NCBI RefSeq assembly: GCF_043789415.1
Contig: NZ_JBDLLW010000001.1
Coordinates: 1,798,001-1,862,000, forward strand
DNA from: Renibacterium sp043789415
Lineage (GTDB): Bacteria; Actinomycetota; Actinomycetes; Actinomycetales; Micrococcaceae
Length of the DNA stretch: 64,000 nucleotides
Direction of reading: 5' to 3'
Every line of letters starts with the position of its first letter. Position 1 is the stretch's first letter. The notes under the pieces were generated by a model. It did not search any database. It was not told where the DNA came from and saw only the letters and a list, made by a program, of their open reading frames with translations. The position numbers were made by a program, and so were the translations under genes. Below, one piece after another: positions 52,749-62,300 of the stretch.

Positions 52749-53969
52749 TTAGATTCCTGTCCGAAGGCTGCTCTTTTGAGCTGAGATGGGGTCCTGCGCC
52801 AGCACGCCTTCAATTGCGTCGACGGCCGCCGTCACTCCACCTGCGCCGCGCAGCGCGGCGGCATAGGGCTTGGTCGCTTCGCGGAAGGTCGGCTCTTCGA
52901 GGACGCGCTGAGTGGCCGCTGCGATCTGAGCCGAGGTGGCCCGGGAGAAACGCACCGCGACGCCGACGCCGTACTCCTCAGTCTTCTCCGCGATCAGCGG
53001 CTGGTCGTCCCGGATGCCCGCCACGACCATCGGCACACCGTGCCAGAGGGCTTCGCACACGCTGTTGTAACCACCGTGGTTGATAAAGGCGGCGACGTGG
53101 GCGAGCAATTGCTGCTGTGGGACGTGCGGCGCCACCAGCAGGTTCGGGTCGCTCAGCTCAGCCAGCGCATTATTCGGGTCGGCGATGATGGTCCGGTACC
53201 CCGCCTCGAGCAAGCCCTCTGCGGCGGCCCGGAGGAAGCGGTCCCCGGCACCGATATTGGTTGTGCCGAGCGCGACCAGCACGGTGGGTCCCGATTCCTG
53301 GGCCCAGCGCAGAATCTTTTCATTTTCGGCGATCACCGCGGCGGACGCCGAGGGCGGGCGAAAGACAGGGCCGACGAATTCGATGGGCGAGCCGATCTCG
53401 CTGCGTGCGCCGAAGAGCTCGCCGATGCCGAAAGCCACCGTGAGAGCGGGGGAGAACAGCGGATCGTGGCTTGCTTCCGGGTCGCCGATCCGCTCTCGCA
53501 GCCCGGCGAAAAGCTGATTGCGCCACTCCAGGACCTTGGGCAGCCTGCCGACCGGATTGATCAACTCGATCATGGTGGTGGCCGAGGTCACCCACGGTAT
53601 GCCGAGCCGCTCAGCGAGCATTGACCCGGCGAGCGCCTGTTGATCGACGAAGAGCAGATCCGGGTTGAAATCCCGCACAGCACCTTCTAGGTCTGCGGCC
53701 GAACCGTCGGCGAGCGGCACGAAGACGTCCTCCCAGAGGAACTTGAGTGCACCGGGGCCCATTAACGTGGCCGGCCGCTCCGGCGGGCCGCTGTCTTCCC
53801 AGCCGGTCCGGCAATCGTAAAACTTAGCTCTGGCTGACAGGAAGAGAGAGTGGAATTTGGCCACGCCGGCCCAGGCGACTTCGTGGCCACGGAGTTCGAG
53901 CTCCTCGGCGATGGCGAGCGGCGGGCTGCTATGGCCCACCAGGGGTGGCACGACTATCAGGATTCTCAT
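52749..53969 (-). CDS. MGT/UGT-type glycosyltransferase (GT1)
   Basis: 406 residues, GT-B fold. The N-terminus RILIVVPPLVGHSSPPLAIAEEL binds the acceptor. The C-terminal half holds VALGTTNIG, VAPHVPQQQLLAHVAAFINHGGYNS and VPMVVAGIRDDQPLIAE, the UDP/dTDP-sugar signature. Such enzymes glycosylate macrolides, carotenoids and lipids. ATG 53969 is used; a TTG just upstream is in frame. It follows the free ACP gene by 23 bp, so it probably glycosylates the polyketide product. Confidence 0.9.
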   Translation of the reverse strand: MRILIVVPPLVGHSSPPLAIAEELELRGHEVAWAGVAKFHSLFLSARAKFYDCRTGWEDSGPPERPATLMGPGALKFLWEDVFVPLADGSAADLEGAVRDFNPDLLFVDQQALAGSMLAERLGIPWVTSATTMIELINPVGRLPKVLEWRNQLFAGLRERIGDPEASHDPLFSPALTVAFGIGELFGARSEIGSPIEFVGPVFRPPSASAAVIAENEKILRWAQESGPTVLVALGTTNIGAGDRFLRAAAEGLLEAGYRTIIADPNNALAELSDPNLLVAPHVPQQQLLAHVAAFINHGGYNSVCEALWHGVPMVVAGIRDDQPLIAEKTEEYGVGVAVRFSRATSAQIAAATQRVLEEPTFREATKPYAAALRGAGGVTAAVDAIEGVLAQDPISAQKSSLRTGI

Positions 53970-53992
53970 CAATGGCCGATCGGATCGAAGGT

Positions 53993-54340
53993 TCAGGGGT
54001 TGGTGCTCAGCGCGGTCTGCTTCGCTGCTTCTGGACTCTCGGCGAGGCGGCCGGTCACATAGTCGACGAGCTGGCCGACCCGCATATTGATGATCTCGTC
54101 GAGGTCCAGAGCGCCGAGGAACTCCGCGAAGTTGATCGTGTCCCCGTAGCTTTCGCGCAGCTTGCCGCCCAGAGTGACCAGGTCGATGCTCTCCAGTTCG
54201 AGATCTTCTTGGAAGAGGGTCTCCCTGGTTACCTCTGTCTCGTCCAGACCGTACTCTTCGAGGATTTCATCGAGGATTCGAGTGATTTTGGCGAGCACCG
54301 CTTCCTCGGAGGGCGCCGTGCCGGGCAGGTTGATAGTCAT
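53993..54340 (-). CDS. Free-standing acyl carrier protein
   Basis: 115 residues from ATG 54340. The phosphopantetheine Ser lies in LELESIDL (codon 54188-54190). Acidic four-helix fold with extra residues at both ends. It sits between the PPTase-bearing PKS subunit and the glycosyltransferase, so it likely serves chain transfer, priming or release in the polyketide pathway. A longer reading to 54511 overlaps the PKS gene and is rejected. Confidence 0.88.
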   Translation of the reverse strand: MTINLPGTAPSEEAVLAKITRILDEILEEYGLDETEVTRETLFQEDLELESIDLVTLGGKLRESYGDTINFAEFLGALDLDEIINMRVGQLVDYVTGRLAESPEAAKQTALSTNP

Positions 54341-54351
54341 CTGTTGTCCTT

Positions 54352-57300
54352 TCAGGAGACTGTCGGGTCTGAAATTTCGGGGTCTAAATCTGGGGTTTTT
54401 GAATTTTGGCGGTCCGGAAGGGGGCCGCCGAGAGTCCAAGCCACCACATAGCTGCGGTCCGGTAGCTTTTCGGGGTTCTGAATGGTCTTGACCTGGACGG
54501 CGTAGCGGCACTGGCCGACTTCGACGTCGAGACGGTAGTCCGAGTCGTCACCGCCCTGGCTGACCGCGACGACTTCGATCTGTCGCGGGCGGCCCGCCAA
54601 GCCGGTGCCGAGAGCCTTTCCGACCGCTTCTTTGGCGGACCAAAAGCGGGTGAACCAGGCTCGGGCCTCAAACACATCCGCCCCAGCGGCAGCGCGGAGC
54701 CGGTCGAGCAAGCCCTGCTCGGCCTCACCGAAAACGACCGCCTCGAGTGAACCGGTGCGCTCTTCGATCGACTCGATATCGATGCCGACCGGGTGTTCCG
54801 GCCCCGGGGCGGCGATCGCGACGCCGATATCGTGGCTGTGCGCGATGGACACCGCCAGCTCGGGCAAGCTCGCTCCGTGGACGCCAGCCACGAAGGGCTG
54901 GCCGCTGTCCAGGTGGCCGATTCCGACTTCGGCCGGGAAAATCGGCCGATCAGGTTCGGACCGCCAGATCTGCAGCCGCACGGCGTCCTTCGCCGCGATC
55001 TTACCGAGCAGGCGTTGACGTCGGCCGCGCGGCGGACTGCCCTGGTGCTCCAGCCTCTCGGCCCTGCCCAGGTACTTGCGCATGGTCAGATCGCGGGAAG
55101 CCAGGTCCGGCCAATAGTCGGGCATCAGAACCCAGCCACCGGGCTGCGGATGAGCGAAGGCGTGGTGCTCGATCGCCTGGTCCATCTGACGGATATTAGG
55201 CGCACTGTCGAAACGGCGGTCCTGCCAGCCGATGATCTCGCACCACACTGTGCCGTTGTGCAGCAACTGGCCGTCCGCCTGGAAGAAAGTGTCGTTGACC
55301 TCGGTCACTCGCATCAGGCATTCCACGCTCTCTCCCGGGGCCGGGTCAGGACCGAAGAACCTGAGCGTCTGCATGCCCGCCGGGAACACCGTGGCGCGTT
55401 CTTCGAATCTGGACATCAGCCAGTAGCCCGCCAGCTGACCAATATTGTCCATCAGCGAACCCTTGGCGGCTTTGGCCAGAATGGTCCCTCGGATGTGGCT
55501 GTCGCTGACCCCGTGGACGCCGATGATCCCCTGGTACTGCGGGCCGTGGAACATCCAGTGCTCGGTGTAGATCTCCGAGGCGTCCTTGACCGTTGGGGCT
55601 TCCTCCAGAGCTGGATCGACCCGCCAGATTTCCGCCGTTGAGCTGCCGTACTCCGCGCCGAGCTCTACGGTGCAATGCGAAAAGTTTCCGAAGGAGACCG
55701 CGAGCCGCGTCTCGTCGATCCAGCGGGCGGTCAAGACCGCCTCGGAGGTTTCACTCAGGTCCACCCACTGATTGAAGCGGACCGAATGCACCGCGATGGC
55801 GCGGGCTCCGGTGGATTCTTCCGCGAAGTCCATCATCAACCTGATGATCGTGGTGCCGGGCATTACCGGGAATCGATCGATAGCCTCGGGCCAGTCGTCG
55901 CGTTGCCGGAAAAAGCTGTGATCGGCCAGATGCGGCATCGCTTCGAGTGAGATCTCAATCCTCCGGGAGGGGATCTCGGGCATCAGCTGCGGCAGCGGAG
56001 TTCCGCCGTCCGACATAGCGGCCGCCCCGCTTGCCCACGATGGCGGGGGGACCAGCCCGCTCGGATCGAGGGGGCCGTTCGGATCGAGCGGCGCGGGCAG
56101 GCTCGCTGAGGCTTGTAACACCGAGGTGACTAGAGCCTCGGTCTCGCCTAGGAACGCTTCGAGTTCGCTGGCCACCGCGGGCGACAGGGTTCCAGTGGCG
56201 AAGCTGCGCGGGCTGGCCGTGCTCGAGTCGGCCCTGTCGGAGCTGCCCGAGTTGACCCGGTTCAGGCTGACCCGGTTCAACTGCAGAATCCCCTTGGCCT
56301 GCTCCGGGTCCAAGAGAATTACCGGCGTCGAGAGGTCCAGACGACTCCGTGGCCCCGAGACGATCTCCGTGCTGGCCAAAGCCGAGGAGGCGTTGAGCTG
56401 CTGTGCCTGCGAGTTTTCCTGCGAGGTTGATCGCGAGCCGTGCTGAGTGTCGAGGGCCGCTGCGACGAGGGCCGGGGCGACGCCGAGGAACTCTAAGTCG
56501 ACGTCCCTGCCACTGGCCCACAGCGCGGTGAGGACCGTGCGCAGCTGATCCAGGCCTCTGTTCTGCGAAGCATTGGCGCTGACCACGAGGTGTTCCTGGC
56601 CCTGCAGGGTATCGGTGATCAAACTGCCCAGCTGCCCCGGACCCATCTGGACGAAGACTCTGACCCCGTCAGCGTGCATGTTCTGCACCAGCTCACGGAA
56701 GCGGACGTGCTCCAGCAGATGGTTGATGAAGGTTCGCTGGATCTCTTCGGGGTGAGGGCTGAAGAGCTGCGCGGTATTGGCTGACCAGACCGGAATCTTC
56801 GCCGGAGCCGCGGTCAGATTGCCGGTCAGATTGTCGAGCTGGCTGAGGAACTCCCGGAACATCGGGGTGTGGAAGCCAGAGGCGAAGGGCAGCACTCGAG
56901 AGACGTAGCCCTGCTCTCGAAATCTTTCGACCAGGATCTCCACGGTTTCGAGCGGACCGCAGATCATCGACTGCTGCGGGGCGTTGTCGTGCGACAGCAC
57001 GGTGTCCGGATAGGGAGCCAACTCGGCCAGCACCGCGGTATGCGGTGCGCCGATCACCGCGAAGGCTAAACCGGGGAAGACCGTCTGAGCCATTCCGGAG
57101 TCCTCCAGGAACGAGTCCACCGCGGCGGCGTCGTACATCCCGCCGAGCACCATAGCCGACCACTCGCCCACACTGTGCCCGGCCAGAGCATCAGGGGCCA
57201 CACCGAGTTCGCCCAGGGCGGCTGCCAGCGTCCGGGACACCTGCAAGACCGCACTCCCTTGCAGGTGCGCGTTCTCGGTGACCTCGCCCTCGGCGGCGGC

Positions 57301-59307
57301 CCCGCGAATTCCCGGCAGCGTGAAATACGAGATCACATCGTCGATCCGCGGGCTGAACTCCGCCTCCAGCCCGGGGCAGACAAAGGCCAGCGAACCGCGC
57401 TTCCCTGACCCGTCGTCGCTGTCTGTGGTGGCTGAAGCCAGGAGCGGTTCAGGCCGGAACCAGATATCGCTGCGGCCGTGCCAGGCCTTACCGCGGGACA
57501 CCGCTTTGCGGGCGATCGAAAGCTTTTTCGCGGTAGGAGAGACGATGCCCACACGGACCGGACCCTCACCGGGAGCTGAGCCGACGGCGCCGAGCAGCTC
57601 TTCATCGCTCGCGGTGAGCCGACGTTCAAGCGCCTCCACCGATTCTGCGGCTAATAACAATACCGGCGCTGCCTCCGGTTCGGGGAGATAGCCGTTCGCC
57701 CCGCTCGCCCCGCCTGTCTCGGCGACCGACGGGGAGTGGGCTGCCGCGCTCTGAACCGGAGAAGTTGCCGAGATCTGAACGGCTTGCCGGTCCGCGTCGA
57801 AGAGCACTTCGCCAATCGAGATCGGCACTGCGGCCTGCCCCGGCACCTGTTCCAGCAGCACATGCGCGTTGATCCCGCCGAAGCCGAAGGCGTTCACCCC
57901 GGCCCGGCGCAGCGGCTGCCGAGGGTCTGAACTCCACTCCGCGGCGTGTGTCACCGGTTCGAAGCGGGTTCCAGCCAGCGCCGGATGCGCTTCGCTGATG
58001 CCCAAAGTCGGCGGCAGCACCCCGTGGTAGACAGCGAGTGCCGCCTTGATCAAACCAGCAGCACCAGCCGCTGGCATGGCGTGTCCGATCATCGATTTCA
58101 CCGATCCGATGCCCGCCTTCGGGCCTTCCGGATCGGTCGGGCCGAACACTTCGCGCAGCGTGCTGAGCTCCGAGGCGTCTCCGGCCGGGGTGCCGGTGCC
58201 ATGCGCTTCGATCAGGCCCACCGAACCGCCCTGGCGGGGATCCAATCCAGCCCGGTTCCAGGCCGCCCGAATGGCGCGGCTCTGCCCGCCCGGATCGGGG
58301 TTCATCAAGCTGGAGGTGCGTCCGTCACTGGCGACTCCGCTGCCGCGGATCGTGGCATAGATCCGGTCCCCGTCTCGGACGGCGTCCGCAAAGCGCTTCA
58401 GTGCGAGCACGCCGGTGCCCTCACCGATCAGGATGCCGTCTGAATTCGCGTCGAAAGGCCTGCTGAGCTGTGCCGCGGAGAGCGCTTTGAGCTGGGTGAA
58501 GACACTCCACAGCGTCGCGTCGTGAGCGTGGTGGACGCCCCCGGCGAGCATCAGATCGCAACGCTGACTCTGCAACTCCCTGATCGCGTGATCCACCGCC
58601 AAAAGCGAGGAAGCGCACGCAGCGTCCAGGGTATAGGCCGGACCGCGCAGATCAAGCCGGTTGGCCACCCTTGAGGCGGCCAGGTTCGGAACCAAACCGA
58701 TAGCGTTGTCAGGCCGATCGGGGCCGAGCTGATCGATAAAGGCGCTGCGCACTCGCTCCAGGACCTCGGGGCCAAGCTCGGGCAGCAGCTGACCCAGCGT
58801 GGTCGCCAACTGGCCCGCGGTGCTCACCCGTTGACTGAGCCGAGACGCCCCGGGGGCTATGTACCCGCCGCGCCCCAGAACGACGCCGATCCGGGAGCGG
58901 TCCACACCGTCGAGCAACTCACCGGACAAACCGGCGTCGGCCAAAGCGGCTGCGGCCAGTTCCAGCGCGATCAGCTGATCCGGCTCGGTGCCTTCGACCG
59001 AGTTCGGCATAATCCCGAACCGAGCCACCGAGACCTCCGGGGAGTCATCGATGAAACCACCGCGTCGGCAGTAGAACCGGTCGGAGCTGGCCGGTTCGTT
59101 GGCGGCCTCCGGGTGGTAAAGCGCCGGGTCCCAGCGACTTCCGGGGGCATCGGTGATCGCGTCGACGCCGCCGAACAGATTGTCCCGATACTCACCGAGA
59201 TTCTTGGCTCCGGGGAACATCGCCGCCATACCGACCACCGCGATCGGCATCTGCTGGGGCTCGATCACTGGATCGGATCCCTTCGGTTCGGCAGCCAAGC
59301 TCACCAC
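54352..59307 (-). CDS. Iterative PKS subunit: KS-AT-DH-PPTase
   Basis: 1651 residues. KS about 20-470, with active Cys about 231 (ACASS), EAHGTGT and the second His in GHAMPAAG. AT about 630-900, with Ser about 711 (GHSVGEW) and the malonyl-type GFHTPM. DH-like double hotdog about 1110-1400, starting LADHSFF and FPVMPG. C-terminal 4'-phosphopantetheinyl transferase about 1480-1640, with GIDIESIEE and WSAKEAVGKALG. No KR, ER or ACP. The KS type and the fused PPTase recall HglE/PfaA and enediyne synthases. GTG start overlaps the upstream PKS stop by a few bases. It should pair with the ACP-KR subunit. Confidence 0.88.
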   Translation of the reverse strand: MVSLAAEPKGSDPVIEPQQMPIAVVGMAAMFPGAKNLGEYRDNLFGGVDAITDAPGSRWDPALYHPEAANEPASSDRFYCRRGGFIDDSPEVSVARFGIMPNSVEGTEPDQLIALELAAAALADAGLSGELLDGVDRSRIGVVLGRGGYIAPGASRLSQRVSTAGQLATTLGQLLPELGPEVLERVRSAFIDQLGPDRPDNAIGLVPNLAASRVANRLDLRGPAYTLDAACASSLLAVDHAIRELQSQRCDLMLAGGVHHAHDATLWSVFTQLKALSAAQLSRPFDANSDGILIGEGTGVLALKRFADAVRDGDRIYATIRGSGVASDGRTSSLMNPDPGGQSRAIRAAWNRAGLDPRQGGSVGLIEAHGTGTPAGDASELSTLREVFGPTDPEGPKAGIGSVKSMIGHAMPAAGAAGLIKAALAVYHGVLPPTLGISEAHPALAGTRFEPVTHAAEWSSDPRQPLRRAGVNAFGFGGINAHVLLEQVPGQAAVPISIGEVLFDADRQAVQISATSPVQSAAAHSPSVAETGGASGANGYLPEPEAAPVLLLAAESVEALERRLTASDEELLGAVGSAPGEGPVRVGIVSPTAKKLSIARKAVSRGKAWHGRSDIWFRPEPLLASATTDSDDGSGKRGSLAFVCPGLEAEFSPRIDDVISYFTLPGIRGAAAEGEVTENAHLQGSAVLQVSRTLAAALGELGVAPDALAGHSVGEWSAMVLGGMYDAAAVDSFLEDSGMAQTVFPGLAFAVIGAPHTAVLAELAPYPDTVLSHDNAPQQSMICGPLETVEILVERFREQGYVSRVLPFASGFHTPMFREFLSQLDNLTGNLTAAPAKIPVWSANTAQLFSPHPEEIQRTFINHLLEHVRFRELVQNMHADGVRVFVQMGPGQLGSLITDTLQGQEHLVVSANASQNRGLDQLRTVLTALWASGRDVDLEFLGVAPALVAAALDTQHGSRSTSQENSQAQQLNASSALASTEIVSGPRSRLDLSTPVILLDPEQAKGILQLNRVSLNRVNSGSSDRADSSTASPRSFATGTLSPAVASELEAFLGETEALVTSVLQASASLPAPLDPNGPLDPSGLVPPPSWASGAAAMSDGGTPLPQLMPEIPSRRIEISLEAMPHLADHSFFRQRDDWPEAIDRFPVMPGTTIIRLMMDFAEESTGARAIAVHSVRFNQWVDLSETSEAVLTARWIDETRLAVSFGNFSHCTVELGAEYGSSTAEIWRVDPALEEAPTVKDASEIYTEHWMFHGPQYQGIIGVHGVSDSHIRGTILAKAAKGSLMDNIGQLAGYWLMSRFEERATVFPAGMQTLRFFGPDPAPGESVECLMRVTEVNDTFFQADGQLLHNGTVWCEIIGWQDRRFDSAPNIRQMDQAIEHHAFAHPQPGGWVLMPDYWPDLASRDLTMRKYLGRAERLEHQGSPPRGRRQRLLGKIAAKDAVRLQIWRSEPDRPIFPAEVGIGHLDSGQPFVAGVHGASLPELAVSIAHSHDIGVAIAAPGPEHPVGIDIESIEERTGSLEAVVFGEAEQGLLDRLRAAAGADVFEARAWFTRFWSAKEAVGKALGTGLAGRPRQIEVVAVSQGGDDSDYRLDVEVGQCRYAVQVKTIQNPEKLPDRSYVVAWTLGGPLPDRQNSKTPDLDPEISDPTVS

Positions 59308-62300
59308 CCCGAGGCGGTGTAGACGACGGCGTTCACATCACGCTCGCCCCAGGCCAGTTCTTTGAGCAGGGCATGGGTGCCCGCCTCCGGATCGATCAAC
59401 TTAATGCCGCGGCGGATGTAGTCGCGGCCCAGCTCGTGGCTGACCATTCCCGGGTTGTGGCCCGAGGGCGCCCAGGGCCCCCAGTGCACGGTCACCGCGC
59501 GCTTCCCGGTGCGCAGCGACCAGGCGGTGCCCATCGCTTCCAGGGCGTCGTTCGCCGCCGCGTAGTCGCTCTGCCCGCGGTTGCCCAGGGCGGCCGCGAT
59601 ACTGCCGAAGAAGACCACGAAACTGGGGCAGACCGGCAGCGAGTCCACCACCTCCAGGATGGTTGCCGCTCCGTCGACTTTGGTGCTGTACACCCGACGG
59701 AACGAAGCGGGGTCTTTGTCGATCACGAGTTTGTCCTCGATCACCCCCGCCGCGTAGACCACACCGTCGATCCGTCCATAGCGTTGCTGCACCGAGGTAA
59801 TGGCTGCGCGGACCGCACCGGCATCTCGAACATCCAGCGATTGATACTCCACCGTGCTACCGGCCAACCGCAGGGATTCCATCGTAGAATTCACTTCGCG
59901 GCGGGCCAAGATCTCACTGGCCTCACGATCCACCGAGGCCGGAGTGGCTCCTGGCCGGGTGGCCAAGATCTGGCGCAGTTCGGCTCGGTCAGCGGCTACC
60001 GCGGTATCGGGTGACTCGGGGTCGCTGGAAAGAGCGGTCCTGCCGAAGAGCTCAATTCTGCAGCGACTCGTTGAAGCTAAGGTCGCGGCGAATTTCGCGG
60101 TGATTCCGCGGGCTCCACCGATCAGGATCACGACGGCGTCCCGGTCGAGCTGGAGCGCTTCGGCTTCGGCGGCACCGTCTCCGGCAGGGCCTGCACCGGT
60201 GGCTCCCAATAGGCCGAGATCGCTGCTGGCCAGTTCCAGCCCACTGCGCTCGCCATTGAAGAGATCCACAATCGGTTCAAGCGCGGTATCGGTGAGCTCG
60301 GCGATCAAGGCCGCAGCTACCGCGTCGGCGGGCTTGGTCGGTTCGAGATCAACCAGACGCACCAGCGTCTCCGGGTACTCGCGGGCCAAGCTGCGGAACA
60401 GCCCGCGCAACCCGATGGTCCGCTCGGCGCTGCGATGTCCATTGGAAGTGCTCGGTCGGGCGGCCAGCAGATAGCGCGGCGCCAGAGCCACAGCTGCTTT
60501 GAACAGCGGGAAGACATCCGGCACGCTCGCGGTCTCCGGGTTGTCCAGCGGATCGAGGTAGAGCACACCGTGGAAGCTGGCCTGAGGAGCGCTGAGCACT
60601 GCCAACGCGGCTGAAGCGTCGATCGCCTGTGCACTGGCTCCTAGAGCATTTGCCGCAGCCACCGCGTTCGCGGTGATCTCTCCCGAGCCGATGACCAGCA
60701 GGTTGGCCCCTTCGAGCGCGCCGGGCGCGGGGGAAGGGATCTCCAACCGGGTCTTGCGGAAGATCAACCGCTCCGGAGTATGACCTGCAATATCGTGGTG
60801 ACCAGCGGTGGGAGCCGGGGCCGATGAGGTCGGCTGAAGCGGATCCGCAGCGGTGCTGGCGGTGCCTGAGCCAGGTCCGTTGAGCGCCGTCAATAGCCAG
60901 TCTGCGATGGCTCCGGTGGTGCGCGCTTTGGAGAGCTCCTCTAATTGCGTGCCATCCAAGGCCTGGCCGGCTTGCCCATCGAAGCGGGCAGCGAGTTCTC
61001 CGGCGATTTCGGTGCGTTTGATGGAGTCGATGCTCAGATCGGCTTCCAGGTCCAGATCGGGTTCGATCATCTCCGCCGGGTAACCGGTACGCGCACTGAT
61101 GATCTCAACCACCGCGGCTAAGATCTCTGCCGCGCCCAAGATTGGCGCCGTTCCTGATTCCGAGGTATCGGCCGCGATCGCTGGGCCGTTCGAAACGGCG
61201 GGCAGCGTCGCTGCGCTGCCAAGCCGCGCCGAGAGCCAGTCTGCGATGGCTCCCGTGGTGCGCGCTTTGGAGAGCTCTTCGAGTTGTGAGTCGTCCAGAG
61301 CTATCGCGGATCCGCTACCGGCCAGTTTGCTGGCGAGTTCTCCGGCGATTTCGGTGCGTTTGATGGAGTCGATGCTCAGATCGGCTTCCAGGTCCAGATC
61401 GGGTTCGATCATCTCCGCCGGGTAACCGGTACGCGCACTGATGATCTCAACCACCGCGCTGAGGATCGCGGCTGGGGTCAATCGCACAGCCGCCTCTTGC
61501 TGTGCGGTCTCTTGTTGCACCGCTAAGCCCTGGTGGGATGCATCGGGCAGTGAAGTGGTGTGAACCGGACTTTGCAGCAGGGTCCTGGTGGCTCCAGAAG
61601 TGCTGGGATATCCGGATTCGGCCGACGGCCGGCTTGCTGTCCCGGAGCCTACCGGTGCGCTCGCCAGAGGCACTGCGGGGTAACTCTGGGACGCAATCGA
61701 AGGCACTGCCGGACCGGAGGAGGCGGTTCCCAAGTAGCCGAGCAGCACATCACGCTGAGCGGCGACCATCTCTCGGCTGGTCCTGAGAAACTCCGTGACG
61801 AGGGCGTCGCGCTCGTTGCCTGGCTGCTGAGTTTGCTGCACTACAGTGACCTCCTGAAGACGTCGGGCGGGGGTGAGAGCACCGGGCAGAATCTTGCGGT
61901 CCCGGGTTTTTATGGTGACTCCGTTGACTGTCCAAGCTGGAGTCACTGGAATGACTGAACCATCGATGGTCTGGATGCTGCGACCTCGGTAAAGCCATTC
62001 CGTGCTGAGCGAAGTTCCTCTGGTCGCCAGCGTTGCCAGCGCGATGAGCAACTCACGAATGCTGCCATGAGAACTGGGCGCCAGCGGCACTACGGTGTGC
62101 GGGCGGTTCCCGAGGATCGCGGTGACGAGCTTGGACAGCACTTGTCCGGGCCCGACTTCGACGAAGGTGCGGGCACCGGCTGCGTACATCGATTCGATCT
62201 GTTCGACGAAGTGCACCGGAGCGGTCACCTGAGCGGCGAGCTCAGCGCGGATCGCTTCAGTTTCGGTCGGATACGGCGTTGCGGTGCGGTTGCTCCACAC

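Noticed and set aside
60991..61458. CRISPR or mobile repeat
   Set aside because: The repeated stretch is in frame and encodes ACP cores with the Ser-carrying motif.
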